DNA of 64,000 nt from Anoxybacillus amylolyticus (GTDB lineage Bacteria; Bacillota; Bacilli; Bacillales; Anoxybacillaceae), in assembly GCF_001634285.1 (NCBI RefSeq), contig NZ_CP015438.1, positions 1,562,001-1,626,000 on the forward strand. The letters are read 5' to 3'. The position numbers and the translations under genes were made by a program. The notes under the pieces are model-generated. The model was given only the letters and a program-made list of their open reading frames with translations, did no database searches and was not told where the DNA came from. How positions within the stretch are numbered: position 1 is the stretch's first letter; each line of letters starts with the position of its first letter. This document shows, piece after piece, positions 1 to 10,609 of the stretch.

Positions 1-47
1 AACAAATAATAAAATAAAAGTACTCGAATAATAAGGAGGAATTTGAC

Positions 48-449
48 ATGAGTAGCAACATCCGCCGTTCAATGCCGCTGTTTCCGATTGGCATTGTCAT
101 GCAGCTCACTGAGTTGTCTGCTCGTCAAATCCGCTACTATGAAGAACACGGCCTTGTCTCTCCTGCGCGAACAGAAGGCAATCGTCGCCTCTTTTCGTTT
201 AACGACGTCGATCGTCTTTTAGAAATTAAAGACTTAATCGATCAAGGGGTCAACTTGGCCGGAATCAAACAAATTTTCGCCTCTCGTCAAGCGTTCCAAC
301 AAGAACCGACAGAAAAAGTCGAAAAAGTTGTCAAGCAACAGCTTTCCGACGAAGAGTTGCGAAAATTGTTGCGAGCGGAGTTGATACAAGCAGGTCGCTT
401 CAATCGCGCTTCGCTTCGTCAAGGTGACATCGCACGCTTTTTCCATTAA
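48..449 (+). CDS. glnR: GlnR, MerR-family nitrogen repressor
   Basis: A 133-residue MerR-family regulator with the winged helix-turn-helix near residues 14-80 ([15 protein letters not shown] and a following FSFNDVDRL segment) and a charged C-terminal tail, as in Bacillus GlnR. GlnR represses glnRA and other nitrogen genes when glutamine synthetase is feedback-inhibited. The ATG follows AAGGAGGA by a normal spacing. It is 59 bp upstream of glnA on the same strand, the classical glnRA operon. Its own operators lie mostly outside the left edge. GlnR-type boxes also occur before urtA in this window. Identification is from family features and synteny and is firm. Confidence 0.95.
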   Translation: MSSNIRRSMPLFPIGIVMQLTELSARQIRYYEEHGLVSPARTEGNRRLFSFNDVDRLLEIKDLIDQGVNLAGIKQIFASRQAFQQEPTEKVEKVVKQQLSDEELRKLLRAELIQAGRFNRASLRQGDIARFFH

Positions 450-508
450 TAGGTGGTTTATGTTTTTGCACATAAAAATAAATTTAGATCAACCGGGGAG
501 GGTTTTAA

Positions 509-1843
509 ATGGCGAAGTATACAAGAGAAGATATTGTTCGCATTGTGAAGGAAGAGAACGTTAAGTACATCCGTCTGCAATTTACGGATATTCTTGGCAC
601 GATTAAAAACGTCGAAATTCCAATTAGCCAACTTGAAAAAGCGTTAGACAACAAAATTATGTTTGACGGCTCTTCCATCGAAGGGTTTGTCCGCATTGAA
701 GAATCGGATATGTATTTATATCCAGATTTAGATACGTTCGTTATTTTCCCGTGGACAGCAGAAAAAGGGAAAGTAGCACGCTTTATTTGCGACATTTACA
801 ATCCAGATGGCACACCGTTTGAAGGCTGTCCGCGCTACAACTTAAAGCGGATGCTTAAAGAAATGGAAGCGCTTGGGTTTACGGCGTTTAACCTCGGACC
901 AGAGCCAGAGTTTTTCTTATTCAAGCTCGATGAAAAAGGCAATCCGACGCTTGAGTTAAACGACAACGGCGGTTATTTCGACTTAGCGCCGACCGATTTA
1001 GGAGAAAACTGCCGCCGCGATATCGTACTAGAACTAGAAGAAATGGGCTTTGAAATCGAAGCATCTCACCACGAAGTAGCACCAGGTCAGCACGAAATCG
1101 ACTTTAAATATGCAAACGCGGTGAAAGCGTGTGACGACATTCAAACATTTAAACTTGTCGTTAAAACGGTGGCGCGTAAGCATGGTTTGCACGCAACGTT
1201 CATGCCAAAGCCATTGTTCGGTGTGAACGGTTCAGGAATGCACTGCAACTTGTCGTTGTTTAGAAACAACGAAAATGCATTTTTCGATCCAAATGGTGAT
1301 TTGCAATTAAGTGATGTCGCTCGTCAGTTTATTGCCGGTGTGTTAAAACACGCACCGAACTTTACCGCAGTAACGAACCCGACCGTGAACTCGTACAAAC
1401 GCCTTGTCCCTGGGTATGAAGCGCCTTGTTATGTCGCGTGGTCAGCGCGCAACCGCAGCCCGCTTATCCGCATCCCAGCATCGCGCGGCATGAGTACGCG
1501 AATTGAAGTGCGCAGTGTCGACCCAGCAGCGAACCCATATTTAGCAATGGCTGTTTTACTTGCCGCAGGATTGGATGGAATTAAAAATAAAATGACGCCG
1601 CCTGCGCCAGTTGACCGCAACATTTACGTTATGACAAAAGAAGAGCGCCTAGAGGAAGGCATCGTTGATTTGCCATCGACATTGGCAGAAGCGCTTGAAA
1701 ACTTAAAATCAGACGAAGTCATCGTTAACGCATTAGGGAAACACTTATTCGAACATTTCATCGAAGCAAAAGAAATCGAATGGGATATGTTCCGTACCGC
1801 TGTCCATCAGTGGGAACGCGATCAATATATGTCGTTATATTAA
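509..1843 (+). CDS. glnA: Glutamine synthetase type I
   Basis: 444 residues, the usual length of Bacillus GlnA (GSI-alpha). It makes glutamine from glutamate, ammonia and ATP and, when inhibited, controls TnrA and GlnR by protein contact. Visible signatures are [10 protein letters not shown] near residue 50, GPEPEFFLF near 130, the [12 protein letters not shown] segment near 187, the NGSGMHCN segment near 243, [10 protein letters not shown] near 298 and [11 protein letters not shown] near 335. A GGGGAGGG ribosome site precedes the ATG. Co-transcribed with glnR and closed by a strong bidirectional hairpin terminator shared with lexA. Confidence 0.97.
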   Translation: MAKYTREDIVRIVKEENVKYIRLQFTDILGTIKNVEIPISQLEKALDNKIMFDGSSIEGFVRIEESDMYLYPDLDTFVIFPWTAEKGKVARFICDIYNPDGTPFEGCPRYNLKRMLKEMEALGFTAFNLGPEPEFFLFKLDEKGNPTLELNDNGGYFDLAPTDLGENCRRDIVLELEEMGFEIEASHHEVAPGQHEIDFKYANAVKACDDIQTFKLVVKTVARKHGLHATFMPKPLFGVNGSGMHCNLSLFRNNENAFFDPNGDLQLSDVARQFIAGVLKHAPNFTAVTNPTVNSYKRLVPGYEAPCYVAWSARNRSPLIRIPASRGMSTRIEVRSVDPAANPYLAMAVLLAAGLDGIKNKMTPPAPVDRNIYVMTKEERLEEGIVDLPSTLAEALENLKSDEVIVNALGKHLFEHFIEAKEIEWDMFRTAVHQWERDQYMSLY

Positions 1844-1846
1844 AGC

Positions 1847-1880
1847 AAAAAAGCTATCTCGCTAGCGAGATAGCTTTTTT
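1847..1880. terminator. Bidirectional glnA/lexA terminator
   Basis: A 34-bp near-perfect palindrome (AAAAAAGCTATCTC paired with GAGATAGCTTTTTT) lies between the convergent ends of glnA and lexA. The A-run on one side and T-run on the other suit intrinsic termination on both strands. Confidence 0.9.
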
Positions 1881-2503
1881 TAATGGATCATCCGATAAAC
1901 GCCGACTACCTTTCCAAGAATCGTAACATCTTGTACAATAATTGGTTCCATATGTGGATTTTCCGGCTGCAATCGGAAATGGTCTTGTTCTTTAAAAAAG
2001 CGCTTCACGGTCGCCTCATTTTCTTCTGTCATTGCTACGACAATATCTCCGTTATTGGCAAATTGCTGCTGGCGCACAATGACATAGTCACCGTCCAAAA
2101 TGCCTGCCTCCATCATGCTATCCCCCATCACTTCAAGCATAAACACTTGTTCACCGGACGGAACAAATCGTTCCGGAAGCGGGAAATAGTCTTCGATGTT
2201 TTCCACCGCCGTAATCGGCTGTCCTGCGGTCACTTTTCCGATGATTGGAACATTGACGACGTGGCTCGGTTGAGGGAAAGAAACGAACTCTGGATCTAAA
2301 ATTTCAATTGCCCGTGGCTTCGTCGGATCGCGACGAATGTATCCTTTGCTTTCTAGTCGTGCTAAATGTCCATGCACCGTGGAACTAGAAGCAAGTCCGA
2401 CTGCTTCGCCAATTTCGCGAACGGAAGGAGGATATCCTTTCGCCTTTACTTCCCGTTTAATAAACTCCAAAATTTGCTGTTGGCGTTTGGAAAGTTTGGA
2501 CAT
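1880..2503 (-). CDS. lexA: LexA, SOS repressor/autoprotease
   Basis: 207 residues from the ATG of MSKLSKRQ, with an AGAGGTGTG ribosome site upstream; an extension three codons earlier is not needed. The N-terminal winged helix ([22 protein letters not shown], about residues 25-50) binds SOS boxes. The C-terminal S24 peptidase domain shows the Ser of GDSMMEAGI and the catalytic Lys in EATVKRFF. RecA-stimulated self-cleavage at the Ala-Gly of VTAGQP would de-repress DNA-damage genes. It is divergent from yneA with LexA boxes in between, as in B. subtilis. Identification is firm. Confidence 0.96.
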   Translation of the reverse strand: MSKLSKRQQQILEFIKREVKAKGYPPSVREIGEAVGLASSSTVHGHLARLESKGYIRRDPTKPRAIEILDPEFVSFPQPSHVVNVPIIGKVTAGQPITAVENIEDYFPLPERFVPSGEQVFMLEVMGDSMMEAGILDGDYVIVRQQQFANNGDIVVAMTEENEATVKRFFKEQDHFRLQPENPHMEPIIVQDVTILGKVVGVYRMIH

Positions 2504-2559
2504 GCTACACACCTCTTACTCATCGTTTTCCTCATTATAGCATGGGAAACACAGAAATA

Positions 2560-2639
2560 CAAACATAAGTTCGAAAAACTGGTTGACACAAACAAATGTT
2601 CTGGTTATAATAAAAAACAAAAAAACGAACAAATATTCT
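2560..2639 (+). promoter_or_regulatory. Three LexA (SOS) boxes
   Basis: Matches to the Bacillus SOS consensus CGAACRNRYGTTYG lie at 2560-2573 (CAAACATAAGTTCG), 2589-2602 (CAAACAAATGTTCT) and 2626-2639 (CGAACAAATATTCT). Each has two mismatches or so. The middle box fills the spacer of the yneA promoter, so LexA should block both lexA and yneA transcription. Confidence 0.85.
2583..2611 (+). promoter_or_regulatory. SigA promoter of yneA operon
   Basis: A consensus TTGACA (2583-2588), 17-bp spacer and consensus TATAAT (2606-2611). The spacer holds a LexA box, which explains how such a strong promoter can be kept silent without DNA damage. Confidence 0.85.
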
Positions 2640-2657
2640 GGTTGAGGGGGATATTGG

Positions 2658-3618
<961 letters not shown>

Positions 3619-3684
3619 GTTGCTAATTTCCTGCTTGTCTTGTAAGATAAAGACGTAAAATTTGAGAAGAAATTAGGTGGAAAG

Positions 3685-3915
3685 ATGTTACCAGCAGAAA
3701 AAATTGCTCGTATCAATGAATTGGCGAAAAAAGCAAAAACGATAGGGTTAACGGAAGCAGAACGAGCCGAGCAGACAGAGCTCCGCACGCAATACGTTCG
3801 TGCCTTTCGCCAAGCGATGGTCGATACGCTTCATTCCGTAACGGTTATTGACGCAAATGGGAACGATGTGACGCCTAAAAAACTAAAAGAAAGCAAAAAA
3901 AATCGGCTACATTAA
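3685..3915 (+). CDS. ynzC: YnzC, DUF896 protein
   Basis: 76 residues, almost entirely charged helix, starting with LPAEKIARINELAKKAK. This is the DUF896 signature and matches B. subtilis YnzC, a small helical-hairpin protein that is the third gene of the SOS yneA operon. The ATG follows AGGTGGAAAG. A terminator immediately after the stop closes the operon. Its biochemical role is not established, and SOS induction is inferred from operon membership. Confidence 0.9.
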   Translation: MLPAEKIARINELAKKAKTIGLTEAERAEQTELRTQYVRAFRQAMVDTLHSVTVIDANGNDVTPKKLKESKKNRLH

Positions 3916-3926
3916 TAATTGTGACA

Positions 3927-3964
3927 AAAGAAAGCATTCTAATAAACGGATGCTTTCTTTTTTT
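3927..3964 (+). terminator. Terminator of yneA-yneB-ynzC
   Basis: The stem AAAGAAAGCAT / ATGCTTTCTTT with a 12-nt loop is followed by T residues, shortly after the ynzC stop. Confidence 0.85.
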
Positions 3965-3974
3965 GAAAGAAAAG

Positions 3975-4004
3975 TTGTACTTTTTTCCTTACTTTCTATA
4001 TGAT
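3975..4004 (+). promoter_or_regulatory. Probable tkt promoter
   Basis: TTGTAC (3975-3980) and TATGAT (3999-4004) with an 18-bp spacer, just after the ynzC terminator and 35 bp before tkt. Moderate match to a SigA promoter. Confidence 0.5.
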
Positions 4005-4039
4005 AGAGATGATAGGATGAAACGAAAGGATGGATACAT

Positions 4040-6043
4040 ATGTTACAGACGATTGACCAATTGGCGATCACGACAATCCGAACGTTGTCGATTGATGCCA
4101 TTGAAAAAGCAAATTCCGGCCATCCAGGAATGCCGATGGGGGCAGCGCCGATGGCGTATACGCTTTGGACAAAATTTATGAACCATAACCCGAGCAATCC
4201 AACATGGTTTAACCGCGACCGCTTTGTTTTGTCGGCAGGACACGGCTCGATGCTTTTATACAGCTTGCTTCATTTAAGCGGGTATGATGTGTCCATGGAA
4301 GACATTAAACAGTTCCGCCAGTGGGGAAGCAAAACACCTGGTCACCCTGAATACGGTCATACACCAGGAGTAGAAGCGACGACAGGTCCGCTTGGTCAAG
4401 GAATCGCGATGGCGGTCGGGATGGCGATGGCGGAGCGGCATTTAGCTGCTACATACAACAAAGAGAATTTTGAAATCGTGAACCATTACACATATGCCAT
4501 TTGCGGCGATGGCGACTTAATGGAAGGGGTCGCTTCCGAAGCAGCTTCATTAGCAGGACATTTAAAGCTCGGCCGCTTAATTGTGCTATATGACTCAAAT
4601 GACATTTCCCTTGATGGGGAATTAAATCTTTCGTTTTCGGAAAATGTCGGTCAACGTTTCCAAGCGTACGGTTGGCAATATTTGCGCGTCGAAGACGGAA
4701 ATAATATTGAAGAAATTGCGGCAGCGATTGTGGAAGCACAAAAAGAGTTAAATCGCCCGACGTTAATTGAAGTAAAAACGACGATTGGCTTTGGCTCACC
4801 GAGCAAAGCAGGTACTTCCGACGTTCACGGTGCGCCGCTTGGGGCCGATGAGCTAAAACGCACAAAAGAAGCGTACAAATGGACGTTTGAGGAAGACTTT
4901 TACGTACCGGAAGAAGTATATGCCCACTTCCGTGAAGTCGTGCAAGAAGCTGGCGCGAAAAAAGAAGCAGAATGGAACGAGTTGTTTGCAGCTTATAAAC
5001 AATCCTATCCCGAGCTTGCTCATCAGCTAGAGCTTGCAATCGAAGGAAAGCTCCCAGAAGGATGGGAAGCCAATATCCCAGTTTATCCAGAAGGAAAAAG
5101 CTTAGCGACGCGCGCTTCTTCAGGCGAAGTGCTTAATGCAATTGCGAAAGCCGTACCGTATTTCATCGGGGGTTCTGCTGACCTTGCCGGCTCTAACAAA
5201 ACGCTCATTAAAGGAGCAGGCAATTTTATGCCAGAAAGCTACGAAGGTCGCAACATTTGGTTTGGTGTGCGTGAGTTTGCGATGGGCGCTGCAATGAACG
5301 GCATGGCGCTTCATGGTGGTGTGAAAGTATTTGGTGGTACGTTCTTTGTCTTCTCGGACTATTTGCGTCCAGCCATTCGTTTAGCAGCGTTAATGGGCTT
5401 GCCGGTAACGTATGTACTAACGCATGACAGTATCGCGGTTGGCGAAGACGGACCAACGCATGAGCCGATTGAGCAATTGCCATCGCTGCGCGCGATGCCG
5501 AACTTATCGGTCATTCGTCCGGCAGATGGGAACGAAACAGCGGCAGCGTGGCGCTTAGCGGTAGAATCGACTGACCGTCCGACGGCACTTGTGTTGACAA
5601 GACAAAATTTGCCAACGCTTGCCACAACAGCCCAGCGCGCATATGAAGGAGTGAAAAAGGGGGCGTATGTTGTATCGGAAGCCGAGGGTACCCCGGAAGC
5701 ATTACTTTTGGCATCTGGTTCAGAAGTAAGCCTTGCTGTCGAAGCGCAAAAAGCGTTAGCAAACGAGGGCATTCACGTTTCTGTTGTCAGCATGCCATCG
5801 TGGGATCGGTTCGAACAGCAGCCAAAAGACTATAAAGAGCAAGTATTGCCGAAACATGTGAAAAAACGTTTAGCGATCGAAATGGCTTCTTCGCTCGGAT
5901 GGGAGCGCTATACAGGCGATGAAGGCGACATTTTAGCAATCGATCGCTTCGGCGCTTCTGCACCAGGCGAAAAAATTATGGAAGAATACGGATTTACGGT
6001 CGACAACGTTGTCCAACGAGCGAAAGCGTTGCTGAATAAGTAA
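4040..6043 (+). CDS. tkt: Transketolase
   Basis: 667 residues, the full length of bacterial transketolases. It transfers two-carbon ketol units in the pentose-phosphate pathway using thiamine diphosphate. Seen in order: the substrate loop [11 protein letters not shown] near residue 28, [14 protein letters not shown] near 115, the ThDP/metal motif GDGDLMEG near 155 with DSNDISLDG, the central pyrimidine-binding domain with the catalytic Glu in FGVREFAMG near 410, and [15 protein letters not shown] near 460. It stands alone between two terminators. The start is supported by GAAAGGATGG upstream. Position after ynzC is conserved in Bacillus. Confidence 0.97.
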   Translation: MLQTIDQLAITTIRTLSIDAIEKANSGHPGMPMGAAPMAYTLWTKFMNHNPSNPTWFNRDRFVLSAGHGSMLLYSLLHLSGYDVSMEDIKQFRQWGSKTPGHPEYGHTPGVEATTGPLGQGIAMAVGMAMAERHLAATYNKENFEIVNHYTYAICGDGDLMEGVASEAASLAGHLKLGRLIVLYDSNDISLDGELNLSFSENVGQRFQAYGWQYLRVEDGNNIEEIAAAIVEAQKELNRPTLIEVKTTIGFGSPSKAGTSDVHGAPLGADELKRTKEAYKWTFEEDFYVPEEVYAHFREVVQEAGAKKEAEWNELFAAYKQSYPELAHQLELAIEGKLPEGWEANIPVYPEGKSLATRASSGEVLNAIAKAVPYFIGGSADLAGSNKTLIKGAGNFMPESYEGRNIWFGVREFAMGAAMNGMALHGGVKVFGGTFFVFSDYLRPAIRLAALMGLPVTYVLTHDSIAVGEDGPTHEPIEQLPSLRAMPNLSVIRPADGNETAAAWRLAVESTDRPTALVLTRQNLPTLATTAQRAYEGVKKGAYVVSEAEGTPEALLLASGSEVSLAVEAQKALANEGIHVSVVSMPSWDRFEQQPKDYKEQVLPKHVKKRLAIEMASSLGWERYTGDEGDILAIDRFGASAPGEKIMEEYGFTVDNVVQRAKALLNK

Positions 6044-6046
6044 GCG

Positions 6047-6080
6047 AAAAGCTGCCCTAAAAAGGGGCGGCTTTTCTTAT
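6047..6080 (+). terminator. tkt terminator
   Basis: The stem AAAAGCTGCCC / GGGCGGCTTTT with a T-rich tail lies directly after the tkt stop codon. Confidence 0.85.
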
Positions 6081-6124
6081 CGGTTGGCTTCGAGAACTGG
6101 ACAGTCGCCTTCGCGTTTCGTTTT

Positions 6125-6190
6125 TTCGACAAAACTAGAGAATTTTTTCTTCATCAATAGACATCTTTTTCTTTCTTCTTTTTCTATAAT
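6125..6190 (+). promoter_or_regulatory. Putative Spo0A box and promoter of sirA
   Basis: TTCGACA (6125-6131) is the reverse complement of the 0A-box core TGNCGAA. A consensus TATAAT lies at 6185-6190, 29 bp before the sirA GTG. This fits the known Spo0A control of B. subtilis sirA but rests on one short motif. Confidence 0.5.
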
Positions 6191-6218
6191 AGAGAAAAAG
6201 GGGAATGGGGGACGAGCG

Positions 6219-6650
6219 GTGGCACGTTATTGGATTTATTTATTTCATGACGACGTAGCGTATAGCTATTATGATCAAGCGGAGAAAATTGTACAATTGT
6301 TGCGGGAATATCAGTATCAGCCAACGTTAAAAAGCGTTTGTCGCAAGCAAATTGAGTTTATTACAGAAAAACTTTCGTTTTCACGGCTAGAGCTCGGGCT
6401 GAAAGAGCATTTTGTCGGAACAGTTGAAAAAAACTTAGAGCGAAATATGTTTGTGCTACGTGAAAAAAGCGAAGAAGCGCTTATTATCGTGCAAAAGCGG
6501 CGACTATTACTGGCTTGTGACTATCCATCGTTAACTGAACGAATTTTCCAAACGTTTTCCCATATCTCACCGTTTTTTTTCGCGGTTGATCTTTATTTTC
6601 ATCATTATCAATGGCTTCTACCAGTGGCGGACGAAAGAAAATTTGCGTAA
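6219..6650 (+). CDS. sirA: SirA, sporulation inhibitor of replication
   Basis: 143 residues from the GTG of GTGGCACGTTAT, preceded by a G-rich ribosome site; the longer upstream frame is uncoded junk by composition. The protein matches the SirA family (B. subtilis YneE) in length, in the aromatic start RYWIYLFHDD and in the C-terminal FAVDLYFHHYQWLLPV segment. In B. subtilis SirA binds DnaA domain I and blocks re-initiation once sporulation begins. Its place between tkt and yneF is conserved. SirA is poorly conserved in sequence, so synteny carries much of this call. Confidence 0.82.
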   Translation: MARYWIYLFHDDVAYSYYDQAEKIVQLLREYQYQPTLKSVCRKQIEFITEKLSFSRLELGLKEHFVGTVEKNLERNMFVLREKSEEALIIVQKRRLLLACDYPSLTERIFQTFSHISPFFFAVDLYFHHYQWLLPVADERKFA

Positions 6651-6736
6651 ATAAAAGATTTTTACGGGGAAATATTGTATAATAGCGCATTGTTTAGTAC
6701 ACTGTTAGGTAGACAACATGAAGGAGGAAAAGTAGT

Positions 6737-6949
6737 ATGTGGACAACGATTCTCGTTGGCGTTCTAGCGCTCGTCGCTGGAGTAGCGCTAGGCTTTTTCA
6801 TTGCCCGTAAAACGATGATGAACTATTTAAAGAAAAACCCGCCAATTAACGAACAAATGATTCGCATGATGATGATGCAAATGGGAATGACGCCATCCCA
6901 GAAGAAAATCAATCAAATGATGAAAGCGATGAACAATCAGCTGAAATAG
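6737..6949 (+). CDS. yneF: YneF, UPF0154 membrane protein
   Basis: 70 residues with one N-terminal transmembrane helix (about residues 3-24, [19 protein letters not shown]) followed by the conserved cytoplasmic tail [30 protein letters not shown] typical of UPF0154. The helix carries a small-residue GxxxG-like pattern. The ATG follows AAGGAGG. Function is unknown in the family. It has its own promoter region (TATAAT at 6678-6683) and a terminator after it, so it appears monocistronic. Confidence 0.92.
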   Translation: MWTTILVGVLALVAGVALGFFIARKTMMNYLKKNPPINEQMIRMMMMQMGMTPSQKKINQMMKAMNNQLK

Positions 6950-6959
6950 ACGATGGACA

Positions 6960-6982
6960 GGCACTCTGCGGAGTGTCTTTTT
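6960..6982 (+). terminator. yneF terminator
   Basis: The stem GGCACTC / GAGTGTC with a TGCG loop and a T5 tail lies 10 bp after the yneF stop. Confidence 0.75.
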
Positions 6983-6990
6983 GCTTTTTC

Positions 6991-7019
6991 TTTAAAAAAA
7001 TGTATATTTTTGCTATAAT
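6991..7019 (+). promoter_or_regulatory. Promoter of the ABC exporter operon
   Basis: A consensus TATAAT at 7014-7019 with a weak TTTAAA 17 bp upstream, 48 bp before the first ABC gene. Confidence 0.5.
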
Positions 7020-7067
7020 GAGGTAACGTGTTACTTATATTGGAGTTTCGACAGAAGGGGAGAGAGA

Positions 7068-8831
7068 ATGAAGGTTTTTCTCGATTTGTTTTGGTTTTTC
7101 CGCCAAGAGAAAAAAGCATATATCACAGGCATCTGTTTATTAATGATCGTCGCCTTATTAGAGTTAGTCCCGCCGAAAGTCATTGGTCTTATGGTCGATC
7201 GTATAAAAAATGGGAATGTTACGGTTGGCATTCTCGGGACATGGCTGTTTGTGCTGCTCATGGTTGCAATATTACTGTACGTGTTTCGCTATTTTTGGCG
7301 TGTTTGCATTTTTGGTGCTGCAGCAAAGCTTTCCAAGCAACTTCGCAATGAACTATACGCCCATTTTACGAAAATGCCCTCATCGTTTTACCAACGAAAA
7401 CGAATCGGTGATTTAATGGCACATGCGACGAATGATTTGCAGGCGATTCAACAAACGGCAGGCACAGGAGTGCTAACGCTTGTCGACTCCCTATCACTCG
7501 GCGGCTTCGTCTTAGCGGCGATGGCGACGACGATTAGCTGGAAATTGACGTTGATTAGCTTGCTTCCAATGCCGGTGATGGCGCTTGCGACAAGCCGTTA
7601 CGGAACGATGTTGCATCAACGGTTTTTAAAAGCACAAGAAGAGTTCTCTTCGTTAAATGATAAAGTGCAAGAAAGCGTGAGCGGCATTAAAGTAATCAAG
7701 GCGTTTGGATATGAGAAAGAAGATATGGAATCATTTCGAAAAAAATCGGCGGAAGTAGTAAAAGAAAATATCGCGGTGGCTAAAGTAGATGCCCTTTTTG
7801 ATCCGACGATTTCTCTCGTTGTTGGCGTGTCGTTTTTCTTAGCGATCACCTTTGGTGCGAAAATGGTGTTAACTGGAGAACTGACGATTGGAGAACTCGT
7901 CTCGTTTACGACGTATTTAGGGTTGCTCATTTGGCCGATGCTTGCGTTTGGCTGGCTGTTTAATATCGTCGAACGAGGGCGTGCTTCGTACGATCGTGTG
8001 CGCCAATTGCTAGAAGAACCAAGAGTGAAAGAATCAGAGCAAGCAATCGAGACCACACCAAGTGGCGATATTACGTACGAGGTAGAGCGATTTACGTATC
8101 CGAACGATGCTGCTTTCGCCCTGCAACATATTCAGTTTACGTTAAAACGTGGAGAAACGCTAGGTATTGCCGGAAAGACGGGGGCTGGAAAGACGACGTT
8201 ATTGAAGCTACTCGTGCGGGAGTATAGCGAATACAACGGCAGCATTCGATTTGGGGAGCATGAAATTAGAGATTATGCGCTTTCCGCGCTGCGTGCGGCC
8301 ATCGGTTACGTACCGCAAGATCATTTTTTATTTTCCGCTACCGTCAAAGAAAATATTGCCTTTGCGATGCCAAATGCATCAGGTGATGAAGTGATGAATG
8401 TTGCAAAACTCGCCCACATTCATGACGATATCGTTCAGTTTGCAGACCAGTATGATACGATCGTTGGTGAACGTGGCGTTTCGCTTTCGGGCGGACAAAA
8501 GCAGCGCATTTCCATTGCCCGTGCGCTTCTGCTAGATCCGGCAGTATTAATATTAGATGATTCGCTTTCGGCTGTCGATGCGAAGACGGAAGAACAAATT
8601 TTAACATCATTAAAAGAAAAACGAAAAGGAAAAACGACAATCATTACCTCCCACCGGTTAAGCGCCATCGAGCATGCCGATTTGATTATCGTATTAGATG
8701 ATGGGCAAATCATCCAAACAGGAACGCATGAAACGTTAATGAAGGAAAAGGGCTGGTATCGCGACATGTACGAACGCCAGCAGCTAGAATCGCTAGTCGA
8801 GCAAGGAGGGGGAAAATGGAACAGCCATTAA
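7068..8831 (+). CDS. ABC exporter half-transporter, degenerate-site subunit
   Basis: 587 residues: six transmembrane helices (about 1-310) and a nucleotide-binding domain (about 330-570). Walker A is GKTGAGKTT, the signature is SLSGGQKQR, and Walker B reads VLILDDSLSAVD, where Asp replaces the catalytic Glu. That pattern marks the degenerate-site partner of heterodimeric multidrug exporters of the BmrC/BmrD (YheI/YheH) type. The next gene, overlapping by 16 nt, supplies the other half. The pair probably exports drugs or lipophilic compounds; the substrate cannot be read from sequence. B. subtilis has no such pair at this site, so it is an insertion into the conserved order. Confidence 0.88.
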   Translation: MKVFLDLFWFFRQEKKAYITGICLLMIVALLELVPPKVIGLMVDRIKNGNVTVGILGTWLFVLLMVAILLYVFRYFWRVCIFGAAAKLSKQLRNELYAHFTKMPSSFYQRKRIGDLMAHATNDLQAIQQTAGTGVLTLVDSLSLGGFVLAAMATTISWKLTLISLLPMPVMALATSRYGTMLHQRFLKAQEEFSSLNDKVQESVSGIKVIKAFGYEKEDMESFRKKSAEVVKENIAVAKVDALFDPTISLVVGVSFFLAITFGAKMVLTGELTIGELVSFTTYLGLLIWPMLAFGWLFNIVERGRASYDRVRQLLEEPRVKESEQAIETTPSGDITYEVERFTYPNDAAFALQHIQFTLKRGETLGIAGKTGAGKTTLLKLLVREYSEYNGSIRFGEHEIRDYALSALRAAIGYVPQDHFLFSATVKENIAFAMPNASGDEVMNVAKLAHIHDDIVQFADQYDTIVGERGVSLSGGQKQRISIARALLLDPAVLILDDSLSAVDAKTEEQILTSLKEKRKGKTTIITSHRLSAIEHADLIIVLDDGQIIQTGTHETLMKEKGWYRDMYERQQLESLVEQGGGKWNSH

Positions 8832-10591
8832 CAGCGAAAGAACAGCGCCAAATATTATGGCGCTTGCTTTCCTATATGAAAAATGAGAAGCGTACGGCTA
8901 TACTTGCTTTTTTCTTGTTAATCACGGCGACGACTCTTGAACTTGTCGGACCGTATCTCGTCAAAGTGTTTATTGATGACTATTTAATCCCGCGCCACCT
9001 TGCCCTTCGCCCACTTATCGTCATCGCTACAATTTACATCGGAACAGTTATTATAAAAGTGGTTGTCACGTATTTTCAGCTTGTCAAATTTCAAGAAATT
9101 GCGTTACGCGTCATTCAACAACTGCGCATCGATGTATTTACGAAAATGCATGGGCTTAGTATGCGTTACTTTGACAAAACGCCAGGCGGAAGCATCGTGT
9201 CGCGCGTCACAAATGACACGGAAGCGATTAAAGAGATGTTTGTGGAAGTGCTTGCAAGCTTTGTGCAAAATGGGGTATTTGTGTGCGGCATTTTTGTGAC
9301 CATGTTTTTATTGGATGTGAAGCTAGCTCTTTATTGCCTTTTTCTATTGCCGTTCATTTGGTGGCTCATTCAAACGTATCGCCATTATAGCTCGATATTT
9401 TATAAAGAGATGCGTGAGCGACTAAGCGAGCTAAACGCCAAACTGAACGAATCGCTACAAGGGATGGCAATTATTCAAGTTTTTCGGCAAGAAGAACGGT
9501 TGCAGAAAGAATTTGCCAAAATTAATGACCTTCACTACCGAGCAGGGGTGAAAAACATTAAGTTGGATGGACTGTTGCTGCGTCCAGCGATCAACGTTGT
9601 GTATGTTGTGTCCATTATGGTTGTCCTTAGCTTTTTTGGATTGTCCGCGCTAGAAAGCCCGGTGAAAGTCGGTGTGCTTTATGCCTTCATCAATTATTTA
9701 GAGCGCCTTTTTGAGCCGATTAATCAAATGATGATGCGGCTTTCGTTTTACCAGCAAGCGATTATCACTGGCTCACGCCTGTTTGCGTTTCTTGATCTGA
9801 CAGAATTGGCGCCGAAAACAAAACCGTCTTCCGCAGCGATTTCCAAAGGAAAAATTGAGTTTCGTAACGTGAGTTTCTCGTACGATGGAAAGCAAGACGT
9901 GCTAAAAAATATTTCGTTTACCGTTCAGCCAGGAGAAACGGTGGCGCTCGTTGGACATACAGGAAGCGGGAAAAGTTCAATTGTCAATTTGCTTATGCGG
10001 TTTTATGAATTTGACCGCGGCGACATTCTCATCGATGGAATTTCGATTTGCGACTATTCCAACGCAGAACTACGGAAAAACATCGGTTTAGTGTTACAAG
10101 ACCCGTTTTTGTTTTACGGAACGATTCGCGACAATATTCGCATGTATAAGCAGTTGACGGACGAACAAATCATAGAAGCTGCACGCCTTGTGCAGGCGCA
10201 TGAATTTATTGAGAAATTGCCAAAACAATATGACCATCTAGTCGTCGAACGCGGGGCAGCGTTTTCGAGCGGCCAGCGTCAACTGATTGCCTTTGCTCGC
10301 ACGTTAGCGAGCAATCCGAAAATATTGGTGTTAGATGAAGCGACTGCGCACATTGATACGGAAACAGAAGAGGCGATTCAGCAGACATTGAGCAACATGC
10401 GGAAAGGGAGGACAACGATTGCCATCGCCCACCGCTTGTCCACCATTCAAGATGCCGATCAAATACTTGTACTTCATCGCGGGGAGATTGTCGAAAGAGG
10501 AACCCATCAACAATTATTAGCGCAAAGAGGGCTTTATTATAGCATGTACATATTGCAAAACGGAAAAATTGATGTGGAAAATTGCATTTAA
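8816..10591 (+). CDS. ABC exporter half-transporter, catalytic subunit
   Basis: 591 residues: six transmembrane helices (about 20-315) and a nucleotide-binding domain (about 345-580) with Walker A GHTGSGKSS, Walker B ILVLDEATAHID (catalytic Glu present) and an altered signature FSSGQRQL in place of LSGGQ. The altered signature pairs with the Asp-containing Walker B of the upstream subunit to form the inactive site, while the remaining combination forms the active site, as in BmrCD and TM287/288. The start overlaps the upstream gene, indicating translational coupling. The GGAGGGGG run before the ATG supports it. Confidence 0.88.
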   Translation: MEQPLTAKEQRQILWRLLSYMKNEKRTAILAFFLLITATTLELVGPYLVKVFIDDYLIPRHLALRPLIVIATIYIGTVIIKVVVTYFQLVKFQEIALRVIQQLRIDVFTKMHGLSMRYFDKTPGGSIVSRVTNDTEAIKEMFVEVLASFVQNGVFVCGIFVTMFLLDVKLALYCLFLLPFIWWLIQTYRHYSSIFYKEMRERLSELNAKLNESLQGMAIIQVFRQEERLQKEFAKINDLHYRAGVKNIKLDGLLLRPAINVVYVVSIMVVLSFFGLSALESPVKVGVLYAFINYLERLFEPINQMMMRLSFYQQAIITGSRLFAFLDLTELAPKTKPSSAAISKGKIEFRNVSFSYDGKQDVLKNISFTVQPGETVALVGHTGSGKSSIVNLLMRFYEFDRGDILIDGISICDYSNAELRKNIGLVLQDPFLFYGTIRDNIRMYKQLTDEQIIEAARLVQAHEFIEKLPKQYDHLVVERGAAFSSGQRQLIAFARTLASNPKILVLDEATAHIDTETEEAIQQTLSNMRKGRTTIAIAHRLSTIQDADQILVLHRGEIVERGTHQQLLAQRGLYYSMYILQNGKIDVENCI

Positions 10592-10609
10592 AGGAGCGCC
10601 TCGCTTCTA

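Noticed and set aside
4449..5772. Long minus-strand ORFs under tkt
   Set aside because: They are complements of a confidently coding gene, have Ser/Arg-rich composition and no ribosome sites.
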